A stretch of DNA of 64,000 bases from Cucumis sativus (Eukaryota > Streptophyta > Magnoliopsida > Cucurbitales > Cucurbitaceae), in NCBI RefSeq assembly GCF_000004075.3, contig NC_026656.2, positions 13,826,001 to 13,890,000 on the forward strand. The letters run 5' to 3'. Positions within the stretch are counted from its first letter, which is position 1, and each line of letters starts with the position of its first letter. Shown in pieces: positions 63,328 through 64,000 of this stretch. The notes beneath the pieces were generated by a model. It saw only the letters and a list, made by a program, of their open reading frames with translations, was not told the DNA's origin and did no database searches. The position numbers were made by a program, and so were the translations under genes.

Positions 63328-64000
63328 GTATGAATGATCGTAAATTCTATTTTGTTAGGGTTTGGAGAATAACATAAATTCTATTTTGAACGATCGTAAA
63401 TTATATTTGATATCTGTTAAGTTTTTTATTTTTGAATCTTATATTTATTTTTTAGTTTTCATTCTTAATTTCTAGTTAAAGTAAATATTTGAGTTCTCAA
63501 GATGATTTTTAAGAAAAAGTAGGATTTTAAAGATTATTATTATATTTATCAACCTTCATATTTGATGTAGAAAAAAAAAATGCTCCGAATTTAGCACCAC
63601 ACAACACAACAAAGATCATTAAGTTGACTACGATCCATGAATAATGATAATAGTCAAACAAATTGATAAACAACGTCGATGATTTTCCATATTATTGAAA
63701 AACATTACAGGGTTATGATATTAAACAACAAGATTTCATCTCATAGTTAACCAATTTGTTTTAAGATGGAAGCTGACTTATAATGTTGTGTCAAAGTCCA
63801 TCAAATTTAAATAGGCATTCAATAAAAAATAAAATCAGGATTTTATCCGAGAATATTAACCTAAAGAGACACTATCTCAAATGAGTATATATTGAGGATC
63901 CAACACAAAAAAAGAAAAAAAAAAACTAAAAGGATCTCACAGTTTTTACAAGATAGACGAGTTACTCTTCTAGTTGTCAATTAGTTCGAATTTTGAGACA
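63328..64000. other. Glucanase intron, with LTR/TRIM-like fragment at the edge
   Basis: The sequence after the donor at 63328 is AT-rich without a matching exon. From about 63880 it reads TGAGGATCCAACACA, GGATCTCACAG, TAGACGAGTTACTCTTCTAG and CAATTAGTTCGAATTTTGAG. These resemble the LTR-like block at 14329-14440 in the same order, so part of a related TRIM-like element probably crosses the window edge. Confidence 0.45.

Overview
The window looks like euchromatic nuclear DNA of a eudicot, probably a cucurbit close to Cucumis. The evidence is intron-rich genes with GT-AG junctions, very AT-rich spacers, and plant-only families: FRIGIDA-like, U-box/ARM, zeaxanthin epoxidase, type I MADS and GH17. 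The cucurbit assignment is recognition from memory, not a search. No bacterial, organellar or viral segment was seen.

Layout. (1) 1-3.6 kb, minus: a FRIGIDA-like gene with a coiled coil and two FRIGIDA domains, cut by the left edge. (2) 6.2-11.5 kb, minus: a PUB4-type U-box/ARM E3 ligase in four coding exons. Its probable 5' leader reaches about 13.7 kb across an intron holding a LINE remnant and a degenerate minisatellite. (3) 15.2-21.1 kb, minus: a 12-exon A1 aspartic protease with a C-terminal membrane anchor. (4) 21.7-22.3 kb, minus: an intronless AGL62-like MADS gene. (5) 25.2-30.0 kb, plus: a complete 16-exon zeaxanthin epoxidase (ZEP/ABA1), preceded by diverged duplicated promoter DNA and an overlapping upstream ORF. 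(6) 31.3-32.4 kb, minus: an intronless SMI1/KNR4-like gene, tail-to-tail with ZEP. (7) 32.6-45.3 kb: a 12.7 kb gene-poor, repeat-studded AT-rich stretch. (8) 46.4-51.3 kb, plus: a 13-exon NOT2/VIP2 subunit of CCR4-NOT, with a 28-nt U2 snRNA fragment between 20-bp direct repeats in intron 1. (9) 53.3-57.8 kb, minus: a 13-exon CLASRP/SWAP-type splicing factor with an RS domain. (10) 58-61.6 kb: two copies of a dispersed repeat, the right one interrupted by the end of a CACTA transposon. (11) 61.8 kb to the right edge, plus: a GH17 beta-1,3-glucanase missing its last exon(s).

The genes do not form a pathway cluster. They are independent housekeeping, regulatory and metabolic loci. ZEP supplies violaxanthin for photoprotection and abscisic acid. 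NOT2 and CLASRP act in mRNA decay and splicing. FRIGIDA-like and MADS proteins are transcriptional regulators. PUB4 acts in ubiquitination, and the protease and glucanase act in the secretory pathway or wall. Exon models come from splice signals, reading-frame continuity and recalled homologues. Every junction listed preserves frame.

I found no convincing new multi-gene system. The observations most worth checking are the U2-fragment insertion, the overlapping upstream ORF and duplicated promoter of ZEP, the ZEP/SMI1-like neighbour pair, and an exact in-frame 27-bp duplication in the CLASRP RS domain.
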